Source: Rhodoferax sp. PAMC 29310 (GTDB lineage: Bacteria > Pseudomonadota > Gammaproteobacteria > Burkholderiales > Burkholderiaceae_C). From it: 64,000 bases of DNA. Location of the stretch: positions 4,340,001 through 4,404,000 of the forward strand of contig NZ_CP072852.1 in assembly GCF_017948265.1 (NCBI RefSeq), read 5' to 3'. The notes under the pieces are model-generated. The model had not been told where the DNA came from, did no database searches, and was given only the letters and a program-made list of their open reading frames with translations. The position numbers were made by a program, and so were the translations under genes. The first letter of the stretch is position 1. Each line of letters starts with the position of its first letter. Shown one piece after another: positions 49,786 to 57,892 of this stretch.

Positions 49786-51015
49786 ATGTCGCAACTTCAA
49801 GCCGGTCATCAAGTTGCATTGCTGAAGGGCGCACATGATTTTTTCCCCGAACTGGTCAGCGCCATCGACCAGAGTGTCCATGAAGTGCGCATGGAAACCT
49901 ATATTTTCAGTGTCGAAGGTACGGGGGGCCTGATTGCCGAAGCCTTGGAGCGGGCCGGGCAGCGCGGCGTCGCGGTGTATCTTGTGATGGACGGTGCGGG
50001 GACCCCAAGTATTCCGTCGGCTTGGGTGACACGTTTTAACGCCGCGGGAGTTTTGTGGCGGATATTTTCCCCGCTGGGTTGGCTGGGCCTGCTGATACCG
50101 GGGCGTTGGCGACGCATGCATCGCAAGTTGTGCGTTGTCGATGGTTCGGTGGCGTTTTGCGGAGGGATCAACGTGCTGGATGACCTTTTCGATCCTAACC
50201 ATGGCGTCCTGAAGGTGCCGAGGTTGGACTTCACCGTGCGGGTGACGGGTCCATTGGTTCAGGACGCGCACGCGGCAACCATTAAGTTCTGGTGGCGTAT
50301 GCAAGCCGTTCGCAAGGTGCGTGAGGTCGATTTCTCAGCCTCTTGGCACATTCTCCAAGCCGCCGTGGCTCTCGCCTTGCGTGTGAAGAAGCAGGGTCGG
50401 GAGGACGCTTCGCCACAACAACCCGGCAGTGTTTCACATGGCGCGGTGGCAGAGCTGGTGCTGCGTGACAATCTGCACCATCGCGCGAGAATCGAGCGGG
50501 CCTACCGGCAGGCCATAGGTGGCGCCCGCAAAGAAATTATCATTGCCAATGCCTATTTTTTGCCGGGCCGAAAACTACGCAAAGGCTTAATTCACGCCGC
50601 AAAACGGGGTGTTCGGGTGCGCTTGTTGCTGCAGGGGCAGTATGAGTATTTCATGCAATTCCATGCCACGAGACCGGTTTACGGCGCCCTGCTCGACGCT
50701 GGTGTTGAGATTCATGAGTACGCGATCAGTTTCCTGCATGCCAAAGTGGCGGTAATCGATGGACACTGGGCCACCGTGGGCTCCTCAAACCTTGATCCGC
50801 TGAGTCTTCTTCTGGCCCGTGAGGCCAACGTGGTGGTCGAGGATGCCGCGTTTGCGCAGGAGCTGAGGGCGGAACTGGAGGATGCCATCGCAAAGGGTGG
50901 CACGCCGGTCAACCCGGCTGCCTTTGCCAATCGGCCTTGGCGCCAGCAAATTTTGGAGCGATTGGCATTTGGACTAATGCGGTTGGTTTTGTTTTTGTTT
51001 GGTAAGCGCTATTAA
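49786..51015 (+). CDS. clsB: Cardiolipin synthase ClsB (phospholipase D family)
   Basis: Membrane enzyme making cardiolipin, and possibly other phospholipids, by phosphatidyl transfer. Two HKD motifs are visible: HRKLCVVDGSVAFCGG near residue 108 and HAKVAVIDGHWATVGSSN near 320. No N-terminal membrane helices of the ClsA type, consistent with ClsB. ATG at 49786 (409 residues) fits the family. The final codons and stop (CGC TAT TAA) lie in dispersed repeat copy E. Confidence 0.9.
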   Translation: MSQLQAGHQVALLKGAHDFFPELVSAIDQSVHEVRMETYIFSVEGTGGLIAEALERAGQRGVAVYLVMDGAGTPSIPSAWVTRFNAAGVLWRIFSPLGWLGLLIPGRWRRMHRKLCVVDGSVAFCGGINVLDDLFDPNHGVLKVPRLDFTVRVTGPLVQDAHAATIKFWWRMQAVRKVREVDFSASWHILQAAVALALRVKKQGREDASPQQPGSVSHGAVAELVLRDNLHHRARIERAYRQAIGGARKEIIIANAYFLPGRKLRKGLIHAAKRGVRVRLLLQGQYEYFMQFHATRPVYGALLDAGVEIHEYAISFLHAKVAVIDGHWATVGSSNLDPLSLLLAREANVVVEDAAFAQELRAELEDAIAKGGTPVNPAAFANRPWRQQILERLAFGLMRLVLFLFGKRY

Positions 51016-51063
51016 TTTGGTAGCATTATGTACAAGATGATAGAGGGCTTTGGCCTAAAAACC
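51008..51063 (+). repeat. Dispersed ~56-bp repeat, copy E, overlapping the clsB stop
   Basis: GCTATTAATTTGGTAGCATT, then a variable middle and GAGGGCTTTGGCCTAAAAACC. It begins inside the penultimate codons of clsB, and the TAA at 51013-51015 belongs to the repeat. The remainder fills most of the clsB-folE gap. Confidence 0.7.
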
Positions 51064-51099
51064 TTACTGTTAAAACGCTGATACCATCCTCACTTGTCA

Positions 51100-51819
51100 A
51101 TGAAAAATCAACGAACCATGAACATTAGCGATTCCGACGAAGGAACACCAGTCTCCGTCAAAATCAGGGAGCGACTGGTTGCGGCGCGCAAGCGATTCAA
51201 TGCCAACGACAACATTGCCGAGTACATTGAGCCGGGCGAGTTGGAACGCTTGCTCGACGAGGTGGAAGACAAGATGAAGGGCGTGTTGAGCAGCATGGTG
51301 ATTGACACCGAGCATGATCACAACACCGACAACACCGCGCGCCGAGTGGCAAAGATGTACCTCACTGAAGTGTTTCGCGGGCGCTACGTTCATCCTCCGG
51401 CCATCACGGAGTTTCCCAATGCCGAGCATCTTAACGAGCTGATGATTGTGGGACCCATCACTGTGCGCAGCGCTTGCAGCCACCACCTGTGCCCGGTCAT
51501 TGGGAAAATCTGGATTGGCGTTTTGCCCAACGAGCACACCAACGTCATTGGTTTGTCCAAGTACGCCAGACTCGCTGAATGGGTGATGGGGCGGCCCCAA
51601 ATCCAAGAAGAAGCCGTCGTTCAGTTGGCAGATCTGATTCAGGAAAAAACGCAGCCCGACGGACTTGCGATCGTAATGGAAGCCACCCACTTTTGCATGG
51701 GTTGGCGCGGCGTGAAGGACATGGATAGCAAGATGATCAATTCCGTCATGCGCGGCAGCTTCCTGAAAGATCCCAATTTGCGCCGCGAGTTTCTGTCTTT
51801 GCTTCCCAAGAAAGGTTGA
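51100..51819 (+). CDS. folE: GTP cyclohydrolase I (FolE type)
   Basis: Converts GTP to dihydroneopterin triphosphate, entry to folate and pterin synthesis. Zinc ligands appear in SACSHHLCPV (Cys and His) and HFCMGWRGVKD (Cys). The start is ambiguous: TTG 51094, ATG 51100 or ATG 51118; I use 51100. Length 239 matches the betaproteobacterial type. It is followed by the BLUF gene at a 2-nt gap. Confidence 0.95.
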   Translation: MKNQRTMNISDSDEGTPVSVKIRERLVAARKRFNANDNIAEYIEPGELERLLDEVEDKMKGVLSSMVIDTEHDHNTDNTARRVAKMYLTEVFRGRYVHPPAITEFPNAEHLNELMIVGPITVRSACSHHLCPVIGKIWIGVLPNEHTNVIGLSKYARLAEWVMGRPQIQEEAVVQLADLIQEKTQPDGLAIVMEATHFCMGWRGVKDMDSKMINSVMRGSFLKDPNLRREFLSLLPKKG

Positions 51820-51821
51820 CT

Positions 51822-52244
51822 ATGTTGGTTCGATTACTTTATGCAAGCCGCGCGGTGGATACCACCGCCTCCGCTATTGAAACGATTCTTGCAACGTCTC
51901 GTCAGCACAATCCGGAGTGCGGCATCACCGGAATTCTTTGTTATGGCGGTGGTATTTTCCTGCAAGCCATCGAGGGCGGACGCATGCCTGTGAGCGAGTT
52001 GTACAGCCATATCCAGCGAGATCCGCGGCACAAAGATGTGGTGCTTCTGCACTACGAGGAAATCCAGGAGAGGCGCTTTGGCGGCTGGACCATGGGCCAG
52101 GTCAATATGTCCAAGATCAACGCGTCTATCTTGCTCAAATACGCTGAAAAACCAGTGTTGGACCCCTACTCGGTGTCGGGCAGTGTGTCGCTGGCCCTTT
52201 TGGAGGAACTTATGGCCACCGCTTCGATCATTGGACGGGCTTAA
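51822..52244 (+). CDS. BLUF-domain blue-light photoreceptor (stand-alone)
   Basis: FAD-binding blue-light sensor of the short BLUF type with no fused output domain. From the ATG at 51822, the flavin-pocket residues are Y7 (LLYAS), N30 (HNPECGITGILCY), Q48 (FLQAIEG), and W89/M91 (GGWTMGQ); all are the residues that shuttle hydrogen bonds in the photocycle. The last ~45 residues are helical, as in PixD-type proteins. The gene follows folE with AAAGG as ribosome site, so it is probably co-transcribed. Output partner not evident. Confidence 0.93.
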   Translation: MLVRLLYASRAVDTTASAIETILATSRQHNPECGITGILCYGGGIFLQAIEGGRMPVSELYSHIQRDPRHKDVVLLHYEEIQERRFGGWTMGQVNMSKINASILLKYAEKPVLDPYSVSGSVSLALLEELMATASIIGRA

Positions 52245-52299
52245 GACACCGGCCGCAGACAAGCGAAGGGCCGAGTCTCCTGTTTTTATTCCGTTTGCT

Positions 52300-53163
52300 G
52301 TGCCAGTCCCCCTGCCAGTTTCTTTGGTGGGTTGTGATTTCTCCAGTAGCCCCAGTCGCCAGAAACCAATTGTTTTAGCACTGGGAGCATTGCTAGGTGG
52401 TCGGGTTCAGCTATTAAATTTGAAGTACTTCCAGTCCTTGCCTGACTTTGGGGACTGGCTGAAACAAGCGGATGACTGGGTGGGTGGTTTCGATCTGCCG
52501 TTTGGATTGCCGCGTGAATTGATCGAGGCCTTGGGATGGCCGAATGCATGGGAACCGTGCATTCGGCACTATTGCGCGATGAGCCGCCCTGAAATCCGAC
52601 AGGTGTTTTCCGATTTTTGTAACTCGCGACCTGCTGGTGGAAAGTTCGCCCACCGAGCCACAGACTCCTTGGCCGGATCCAGTCCCTCGATGCGGTGGGT
52701 CAATCCACCAGTGGCGTATATGTTGCACGCGGGCGTGCCCTTGTTGCTAGATGCTGGCGTTCAATTGGCGGGCTTGCACTCAGGCGCTCTCGACAACCTG
52801 AACGACGCCGGTCAACCACGTCGCGTGGCTCTGGAGGCCTACCCGGGCATGTTGGCGCGTGAGATTCTGGGCCGACGAAGTTACAAGAGTGATGACCGCG
52901 CCAAGCAATCCGCCGATCGCCTGATTGCCCGCAAGGATCTGGTCACCGCCCTGGAACAGGGTCGCACGCATTTGGGTCTGCGGCTCAAGCTCAGTCATGC
53001 CCAACGCGATGCGCTGGTGGATGATGCACGGGGTGACTCCCTGGACGCGGTGCTTTGCCTCATGCAGGCCGGTTGGGCGCAGACCCAGCAGTCCAACGGT
53101 GAACCCTGCTATGGACTGCCAACTGACATGGATTTGCTCGAGGGTTGGATCGTCACCGCTTGA
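52300..53163 (+). CDS. DUF429-family protein (predicted RNase H-like fold)
   Basis: Protein of about 287 residues from the GTG at 52300. Features include VGCDFSSSPSRQKPIVLALG (acidic first strand), GFDLPFGLPRELIEALGW, and AYPGMLAREI. DUF429 proteins are thought to have an RNase H-like nuclease fold, function unproven. Start is uncertain: TTG 52324 or GTG 52327 could also serve, and the frame is open back into the BLUF gene. Convergent with the MinD-like gene, 7 nt apart. Confidence 0.75.
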   Translation: MPVPLPVSLVGCDFSSSPSRQKPIVLALGALLGGRVQLLNLKYFQSLPDFGDWLKQADDWVGGFDLPFGLPRELIEALGWPNAWEPCIRHYCAMSRPEIRQVFSDFCNSRPAGGKFAHRATDSLAGSSPSMRWVNPPVAYMLHAGVPLLLDAGVQLAGLHSGALDNLNDAGQPRRVALEAYPGMLAREILGRRSYKSDDRAKQSADRLIARKDLVTALEQGRTHLGLRLKLSHAQRDALVDDARGDSLDAVLCLMQAGWAQTQQSNGEPCYGLPTDMDLLEGWIVTA

Positions 53164-53170
53164 GCCGGCT

Positions 53171-54013
53171 TCAGATCGCTGTGGGTCGATCCACCACGGA
53201 ATCTGCCAATTTACCTGCCAATTGGGAGATGGCCATGGCGGCGGGACAACCTGGGGTTGTTTGCAGTAGCAATTGACGGCGCATCACGGCCTGTCGCACG
53301 GAGGGGTCTGCCGGAATATCGCCCATGTGGATCAAACGCACCGCGCGTCCGGGCTCGCTGGGCACAAACCGAGCAAGGACCTGTTGCAGCTGAGCCGTGA
53401 TGGCTCGCCCGTCGCCCATGCGGGCCGTCTGATTAACCACGACGCGAATAGTCTGTCGTTTTTGCTGACCGACAAGCACCTTGATGGTGGCATATGCATC
53501 CGTGAGCGAGGTCGGCTCAGGCGTTGCGACCACCAGTACTTCTGAGGCCAGCGAGACTGCAAACAGCACCACGTCCGAAATGCCTGCGCCGGTGTCGAGC
53601 AAGACAATGTCGTAGTGGGGGATTAGGCTGCCCATGACTTGCAGGAAATCGTCGCGTACCTTGGGTGTCAATCTTGAATACTCGACCATTCCAGAACCCG
53701 CCAGCAGTACCGAGAATCCACTTGGCGCTTTGACAATGGCTTCTTCCAATTTGGCTTTGCCCGTAAACACATCATGCAGCGTGAGTTTGGGGTAAAGGTT
53801 GAGAACGACATCAAGGTTCGCCAAGCCAAGGTCGGCATCAAGCACCAGGACACGAAGTCCCCGTTTGGCAAGGGCTGCAGCCAGATTCGCGGACACAAAA
53901 GTCTTGCCGACGCCGCCTTTTCCACTCGTAATGGCCAGCACTTTGGCCAATGGTTTTAACGGGGGAGCGACATTGGTAGTCTGCTCGAGCGGCGGGTTGA
54001 GGACATCGCTCAT
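53171..54013 (-). CDS. MinD/ParA-superfamily ATPase, FlhG/FleN-like
   Basis: Deviant Walker A KGGVGKT within residues 31-38 (ITSGKGGVGKTFVSANLAAA), Walker A' DADLGLANLD, and Walker B IVLLDTGAGIS. The LANLDVVLNL motif is shared with FlhG/FleN, the flagellar number regulators, and less with MinD. No flagellar, minC or minE gene is near. Second gene after the GGDEF protein, with a 2-nt gap, so co-transcription is likely. Role is inferred; a polar or c-di-GMP-linked placement factor is one possibility. Confidence 0.83.
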   Translation of the reverse strand: MSDVLNPPLEQTTNVAPPLKPLAKVLAITSGKGGVGKTFVSANLAAALAKRGLRVLVLDADLGLANLDVVLNLYPKLTLHDVFTGKAKLEEAIVKAPSGFSVLLAGSGMVEYSRLTPKVRDDFLQVMGSLIPHYDIVLLDTGAGISDVVLFAVSLASEVLVVATPEPTSLTDAYATIKVLVGQQKRQTIRVVVNQTARMGDGRAITAQLQQVLARFVPSEPGRAVRLIHMGDIPADPSVRQAVMRRQLLLQTTPGCPAAMAISQLAGKLADSVVDRPTAI

Positions 54014-54015
54014 GA

Positions 54016-54816
54016 TCAGTTCATCCTAGTCGTTGTACCGGTGGGGGTACTTCTGGAGGCGTCACTGCCAATACTTTCGATCCACGCGGGATCACCGGCG
54101 GCCAAATGACCGAATAGCATGTTTTTTTCCTCGGCACTCACAGAAATTTCTTGTTGAACGTCAATGCAAGCGCGATTGCGTCCCTCGGCTTTGGCGCGGT
54201 AAAGCAGGGCGTCTGCGCGCTCCACCCACAGGGCCGGTGTGGAGCGGATCCAGATTGGTGCAAATGACCCACCGACGCTGACCGTCACCTCGATACTCTG
54301 AACTGGTGACACGGGGACGGCGAGTGCTTTGACGGCCTCCCTGATGCGTTCGGCCACAATTTTTCCAAACGAGGCCAAGCAACTGGGCAATATCACTGCA
54401 AACTCCTCTCCACCGTATCGGGCCACGGTGTCCATCGGACGCACGCACGACGCCAGACATTTCGCAATCGCTTGCAGGACCAGATCGCCAGCATGGTGAC
54501 CGTAGGTGTCGTTGACCTTCTTGAAGTGATCAATGTCCAGCATCAACAGGAGTGCAGGTTCACCAGACCGAGCGGCGACATCAATTTCCCGGCTGAGAAC
54601 AGTATGAAAATGCCGTCGATTGGCCAGTCCAGTGAGTGGATCCTTGAGCGAAAGTTCACAAAGACCATCAAGAATACTTTGCAGCAGTTGCGTCGGAGAG
54701 CTTTCCAGCTCGGACAAGCGGTTTGCCGGGTCATGTCCAACTAGGGCGCGTGCGTCATCCAAGCGCAATTCACGCAGATCGATCGCTGACGATGGAATCA
54801 TAGTGGCCACAGGCAA
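54016..54816 (-). CDS. Diguanylate cyclase (GGDEF domain)
   Basis: Makes cyclic di-GMP from two GTP. GGEEF at residues 135-139 with catalytic Glu; DPLTGLANRRHF opens the domain at 59-70. The inhibitory I-site RxxD (R126-P-M-D129) lies 5 residues before GGEEF, so product inhibition is expected. The N-terminal ~55 residues hold no sensor domain I recognise and there are no membrane helices. The ~45-residue tail after the domain is also unusual. Upstream partner of the MinD-like ATPase. Confidence 0.93.
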   Translation of the reverse strand: MPVATMIPSSAIDLRELRLDDARALVGHDPANRLSELESSPTQLLQSILDGLCELSLKDPLTGLANRRHFHTVLSREIDVAARSGEPALLLMLDIDHFKKVNDTYGHHAGDLVLQAIAKCLASCVRPMDTVARYGGEEFAVILPSCLASFGKIVAERIREAVKALAVPVSPVQSIEVTVSVGGSFAPIWIRSTPALWVERADALLYRAKAEGRNRACIDVQQEISVSAEEKNMLFGHLAAGDPAWIESIGSDASRSTPTGTTTRMN

Positions 54817-54904
54817 GCTGGAAATTCAAAAAATTAAGTCTAACAGGACAGGAATGGATGAGGCGTTGAAATCAGCCTAATTGCCTGGCTACTTCTGGGC
54901 CAAA

Positions 54905-56560
54905 TTAAGTGTCCAGATCATGAAACGACTTCAGTGCTTCAGCGTCGGTTCGATACATCACAGGCTGATCAGGGTTTTCCAGTTCACCCGCCTTTCGAAG
55001 CAACACTTCAACCGGCAACTTGAGTCCGCTTAAATGTAGTGTCACCCCTTGCGCAACGAGTGTTTCGCGGAGTTGGGAGAAGGCTTGAACGCCGGTTGCG
55101 TCAATCCGGTTGATGGGTTGGGCAAACAAGCAGACGTGCTGCAGTCCAGGGTGCGCGGCAAGATGCTCGGAGATTGCTTGCAACAGGCTGCTGGCCGACG
55201 CGAAATCAAGCTCAGCGTCCATGCGCAGCGCATACACGTCGGGGGCAATCGGGTCCAGATGCCAAAGGTGACGGTCACGCAAGCTGCCGTCGGGGTGCAA
55301 ACCCACTTCGATGATGCGTGGATGCAAGCGTTGGTACAGAAAATAACTCAGCCCCATCAGCATGCCGGTCAAAACGCCCCAATGCAATGCCGGCGCGGCC
55401 GCCACAGTGATGCCCAACGTCACAGCAGCTGTGCTGGTCTCAATTCGAGAGACGCGCCAGAGTTGGGTGAACGCCTGCGGCTTGATCAGCCCGGATATTG
55501 CTGTCAGGACGATGGCCGCGAGAATCGACTGAGGCACGTGGCTCAAGATGCTGGTGAAAGCCAGCAACACAATCAGAACCACTCCGACTGAAGCCACCGT
55601 GGCCCAGCCAGAACGGGCGCCCGCGTACAAGGTCAGTGCCGAACGGGAAAATGAGGAGCTGGTCGGAAATGCGCCGCACAAGCCCGCAGTGATTTTCCCC
55701 ATGCCTTGTCCGATCAAGTCTTGGTCCTGGTTCCATCGACGACCGGCCTTCTCGTTGTCAACCTTGGCACTGGCGGCAGTCTCCAGAAAACTGACCAGCG
55801 CAATCACCAGGGTGGGCAAGAGCAGGTTGCTCAGCGTTCGCCAACCAGGAAGTTCGGGAATGTAGAGTGCGGGCAACCCTTGCGGCAAGGGTCCCACGAC
55901 AGCGCCACCGCTGGCTGCAAATCCAGTCCAGTGGCTTATGCCGGCGGAAGCCAGCACGATGAGCAAAACTGCCGGAAACGTGGGCCTCCATCGTTTGGCC
56001 AGTGTCAACAGTATGAGGCAACTCAAGCCGAATGCAGCTGAAGGAAGATGCCAGTTGGACGGACTCCACATCTGGAACCATGGACCTTTCATTCCCAGCA
56101 GGGCCGGCAACTGGGAGCCAATGATCAGCAAGGCGGCCCCTTGGGTGAACGCCATCAGGACAGGCGCACTCACCAGGTTCAGTAGCCAGCCAAATCGCAT
56201 CAAGCCCAGGCATACTTGCATTGCGCCAGTCAACAAGGCCAGCCATACGGCCAACTCCACCCACTGTGCGCTGCCAGGCTCAGCAAGCCCAGTCAGCGAT
56301 GTGCCAACCAGCAAGCAGGTCAGCGCGGTGGGGCCCACAGAAAGGCGTCTTGACGCACTGAAAAGAACGGCAATCAAAGCGGGCAACATCGCTGCATAAA
56401 TGCCCGTCACCAAGGGCATTCCGGCCAACGCCGCATAGGCCACTCCCTGCGGAATCACCATCAAGCCGACTGACAGACCCGCCAGCATGTCGGCACGTAG
56501 CAAGGCGGGGGTCGGGCGGGGCCAGGTCAGGAAAGGAAAAAGGCGAAACAACAGAGACAT
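54905..56560 (-). CDS. SulP-family anion transporter with STAS domain
   Basis: Inner-membrane anion carrier (sulfate, bicarbonate or dicarboxylate) of 551 residues. About 11-12 hydrophobic segments cover residues 20-415, beginning LAGLSVGLMVIPQGVAYAAL; a cytoplasmic STAS domain follows at about 430-545 (LDFASASSLLQAISEHLAAH, INRIDATGVQAF). Substrate not decided by sequence. Divergent from the nuclease gene with 41 nt between. Confidence 0.92.
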   Translation of the reverse strand: MSLLFRLFPFLTWPRPTPALLRADMLAGLSVGLMVIPQGVAYAALAGMPLVTGIYAAMLPALIAVLFSASRRLSVGPTALTCLLVGTSLTGLAEPGSAQWVELAVWLALLTGAMQVCLGLMRFGWLLNLVSAPVLMAFTQGAALLIIGSQLPALLGMKGPWFQMWSPSNWHLPSAAFGLSCLILLTLAKRWRPTFPAVLLIVLASAGISHWTGFAASGGAVVGPLPQGLPALYIPELPGWRTLSNLLLPTLVIALVSFLETAASAKVDNEKAGRRWNQDQDLIGQGMGKITAGLCGAFPTSSSFSRSALTLYAGARSGWATVASVGVVLIVLLAFTSILSHVPQSILAAIVLTAISGLIKPQAFTQLWRVSRIETSTAAVTLGITVAAAPALHWGVLTGMLMGLSYFLYQRLHPRIIEVGLHPDGSLRDRHLWHLDPIAPDVYALRMDAELDFASASSLLQAISEHLAAHPGLQHVCLFAQPINRIDATGVQAFSQLRETLVAQGVTLHLSGLKLPVEVLLRKAGELENPDQPVMYRTDAEALKSFHDLDT

Positions 56561-56601
56561 GGCCGTGAAGCGTATCAGGTCAGCTATCCTCGCGCCTGCT
56601 C

Positions 56602-57129
56602 ATGCGATTGCCACTACCTCTCAATTTATCGTTGGTGAATCACCGCGACTGCGTCTTTGCATTTTTGTTGTTCAGCATTTCGGCTCATGGTACGGAGCTG
56701 ATGACGGCCCGAGTGACCCATGTGACGGATGGCGACACCTTGTGGGTGCAGCCGGACTCTGGAGGTTCGCCGTTGAAACTTCGCCTGGAAGGCATTGATG
56801 CACCTGAGATTTGTCAGACGGGCGGCGAGGCGTCGCGCAATGCGTTGAGCACCCTCACAATTCATCGAACACTGACGGTCAGCACTCGCAGCTATGACGA
56901 CTATGGGCGCGGCCTGGCCCGGTTGATTTATCAGGGGCAAGATGTCGGTGCAGAAATGGTCCGCAGTGGACAGGCTTGGTCTTATAGATGGCGCAATAGT
57001 TTGGGTCCCTACGCTTTGGAAGAGCAGGCTGCGCGGCATGATCGGAAAGGTCTCTTTTCGCAGGCTGGCGCACAGTTGCCGCGAGAGTTCCGGCAGCAGC
57101 ACGGCTCTTGCTTTCCCCGAAAACCTTAG
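56602..57129 (+). CDS. Thermonuclease-family (SNase-like) nuclease
   Basis: Secreted-type nuclease of 175 residues. Hydrophobic N-terminus (FAFLLFSISAHGTE) suggests a signal peptide. SNase residues are visible: VTDGDTL, LRLEGIDAPEICQ (Arg and Asp), and DDYGRGLARLIYQGQDV (Arg). The acidic and basic active-site pair is complete by eye. Expected to cleave RNA or DNA with calcium. A single isolated gene between divergent and convergent neighbours. Confidence 0.86.
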   Translation: MRLPLPLNLSLVNHRDCVFAFLLFSISAHGTELMTARVTHVTDGDTLWVQPDSGGSPLKLRLEGIDAPEICQTGGEASRNALSTLTIHRTLTVSTRSYDDYGRGLARLIYQGQDVGAEMVRSGQAWSYRWRNSLGPYALEEQAARHDRKGLFSQAGAQLPREFRQQHGSCFPRKP

Positions 57130-57131
57130 TG

Positions 57132-57884
57132 CTAGTGAGGCGCGCCGCAAACGGGGCAGCCGGCCTGGCGCCCAATGCGGACCTCGGTGAATTCCATAGC
57201 ACGACCATCCAGCATGACCAAGCGCCCGGTGAGCGGGCGACCAGCACCACTCAGCAACTTAAGAGCTTCCGCGGCCTGCATGGAGCCAATGATGCCGACC
57301 AAGGGGGCGAACACGCCCATCGTGGCGCAACGGGTTTCTGTTAATCCCTCATCAGGTGGGAACACACAGGCATAACAAGGAGACTTTGTGTCACGCAGGT
57401 CGTACACGCACACTTGACCGTCAAAACGAATGGCTGCGCCCGAAACAAGCGGTTTGCCGTGTTTGACACAGGCGGCGTTGATGCTGTGGCGCGTGGCGAA
57501 GTTGTCACAGCAATCCAGGACCACATCAGCCTTCGCAACCAGGAGATCAAGCAAGGTGGGGTCTGCGCGGGCAAGAACGGGCTCTACGGTGACGGTTGGG
57601 TTCAGCGAGGCAATGGCTACTTGGGCGGAAGTCACTTTAGGCTGACCCACCCGGCTCATGCTGTGGGCAATTTGACGCTGCAAATTGGTCATGTCCACCG
57701 TGTCGTTGTCCACGATGGTGATGTGCCCTACACCGGCCGAGCCTAAAAATAGCGCGACAGGGGATCCCAGTCCCCCTGCGCCAATGATCAGGGCCCGACT
57801 GCCCATGATGCGCTCCTGTCCCTCTACGCTGATCTCATCAAGCAAGATGTGGCGCGAGTAGCGCAGAAGCTCTTCATCGGTCAT
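57132..57884 (-). CDS. MoeB/ThiF/HesA-type adenylyltransferase
   Basis: E1-like enzyme that adenylates the C-terminus of a sulfur carrier (MoaD or ThiS). Nucleotide motif GAGGLG (35-40) in IIGAGGLGSPVALFLGSAG; zinc-type cysteines in CYACVFPP and CPVCG at the end; the TETRCATMG loop. 250 residues, no rhodanese tail. Lies in the gpmA-ctpA-moeB order common in betaproteobacteria. Whether it serves molybdopterin or thiamine is unresolved. Confidence 0.9.
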   Translation of the reverse strand: MTDEELLRYSRHILLDEISVEGQERIMGSRALIIGAGGLGSPVALFLGSAGVGHITIVDNDTVDMTNLQRQIAHSMSRVGQPKVTSAQVAIASLNPTVTVEPVLARADPTLLDLLVAKADVVLDCCDNFATRHSINAACVKHGKPLVSGAAIRFDGQVCVYDLRDTKSPCYACVFPPDEGLTETRCATMGVFAPLVGIIGSMQAAEALKLLSGAGRPLTGRLVMLDGRAMEFTEVRIGRQAGCPVCGAPH

Positions 57885-57892
57885 GCCAGCGA

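Noticed and set aside
53171..54013. Assignment as the MinD cell-division ATPase
   Set aside because: No minC or minE nearby and the LANLDVVLNL region fits FlhG/FleN better; left as FlhG-like.
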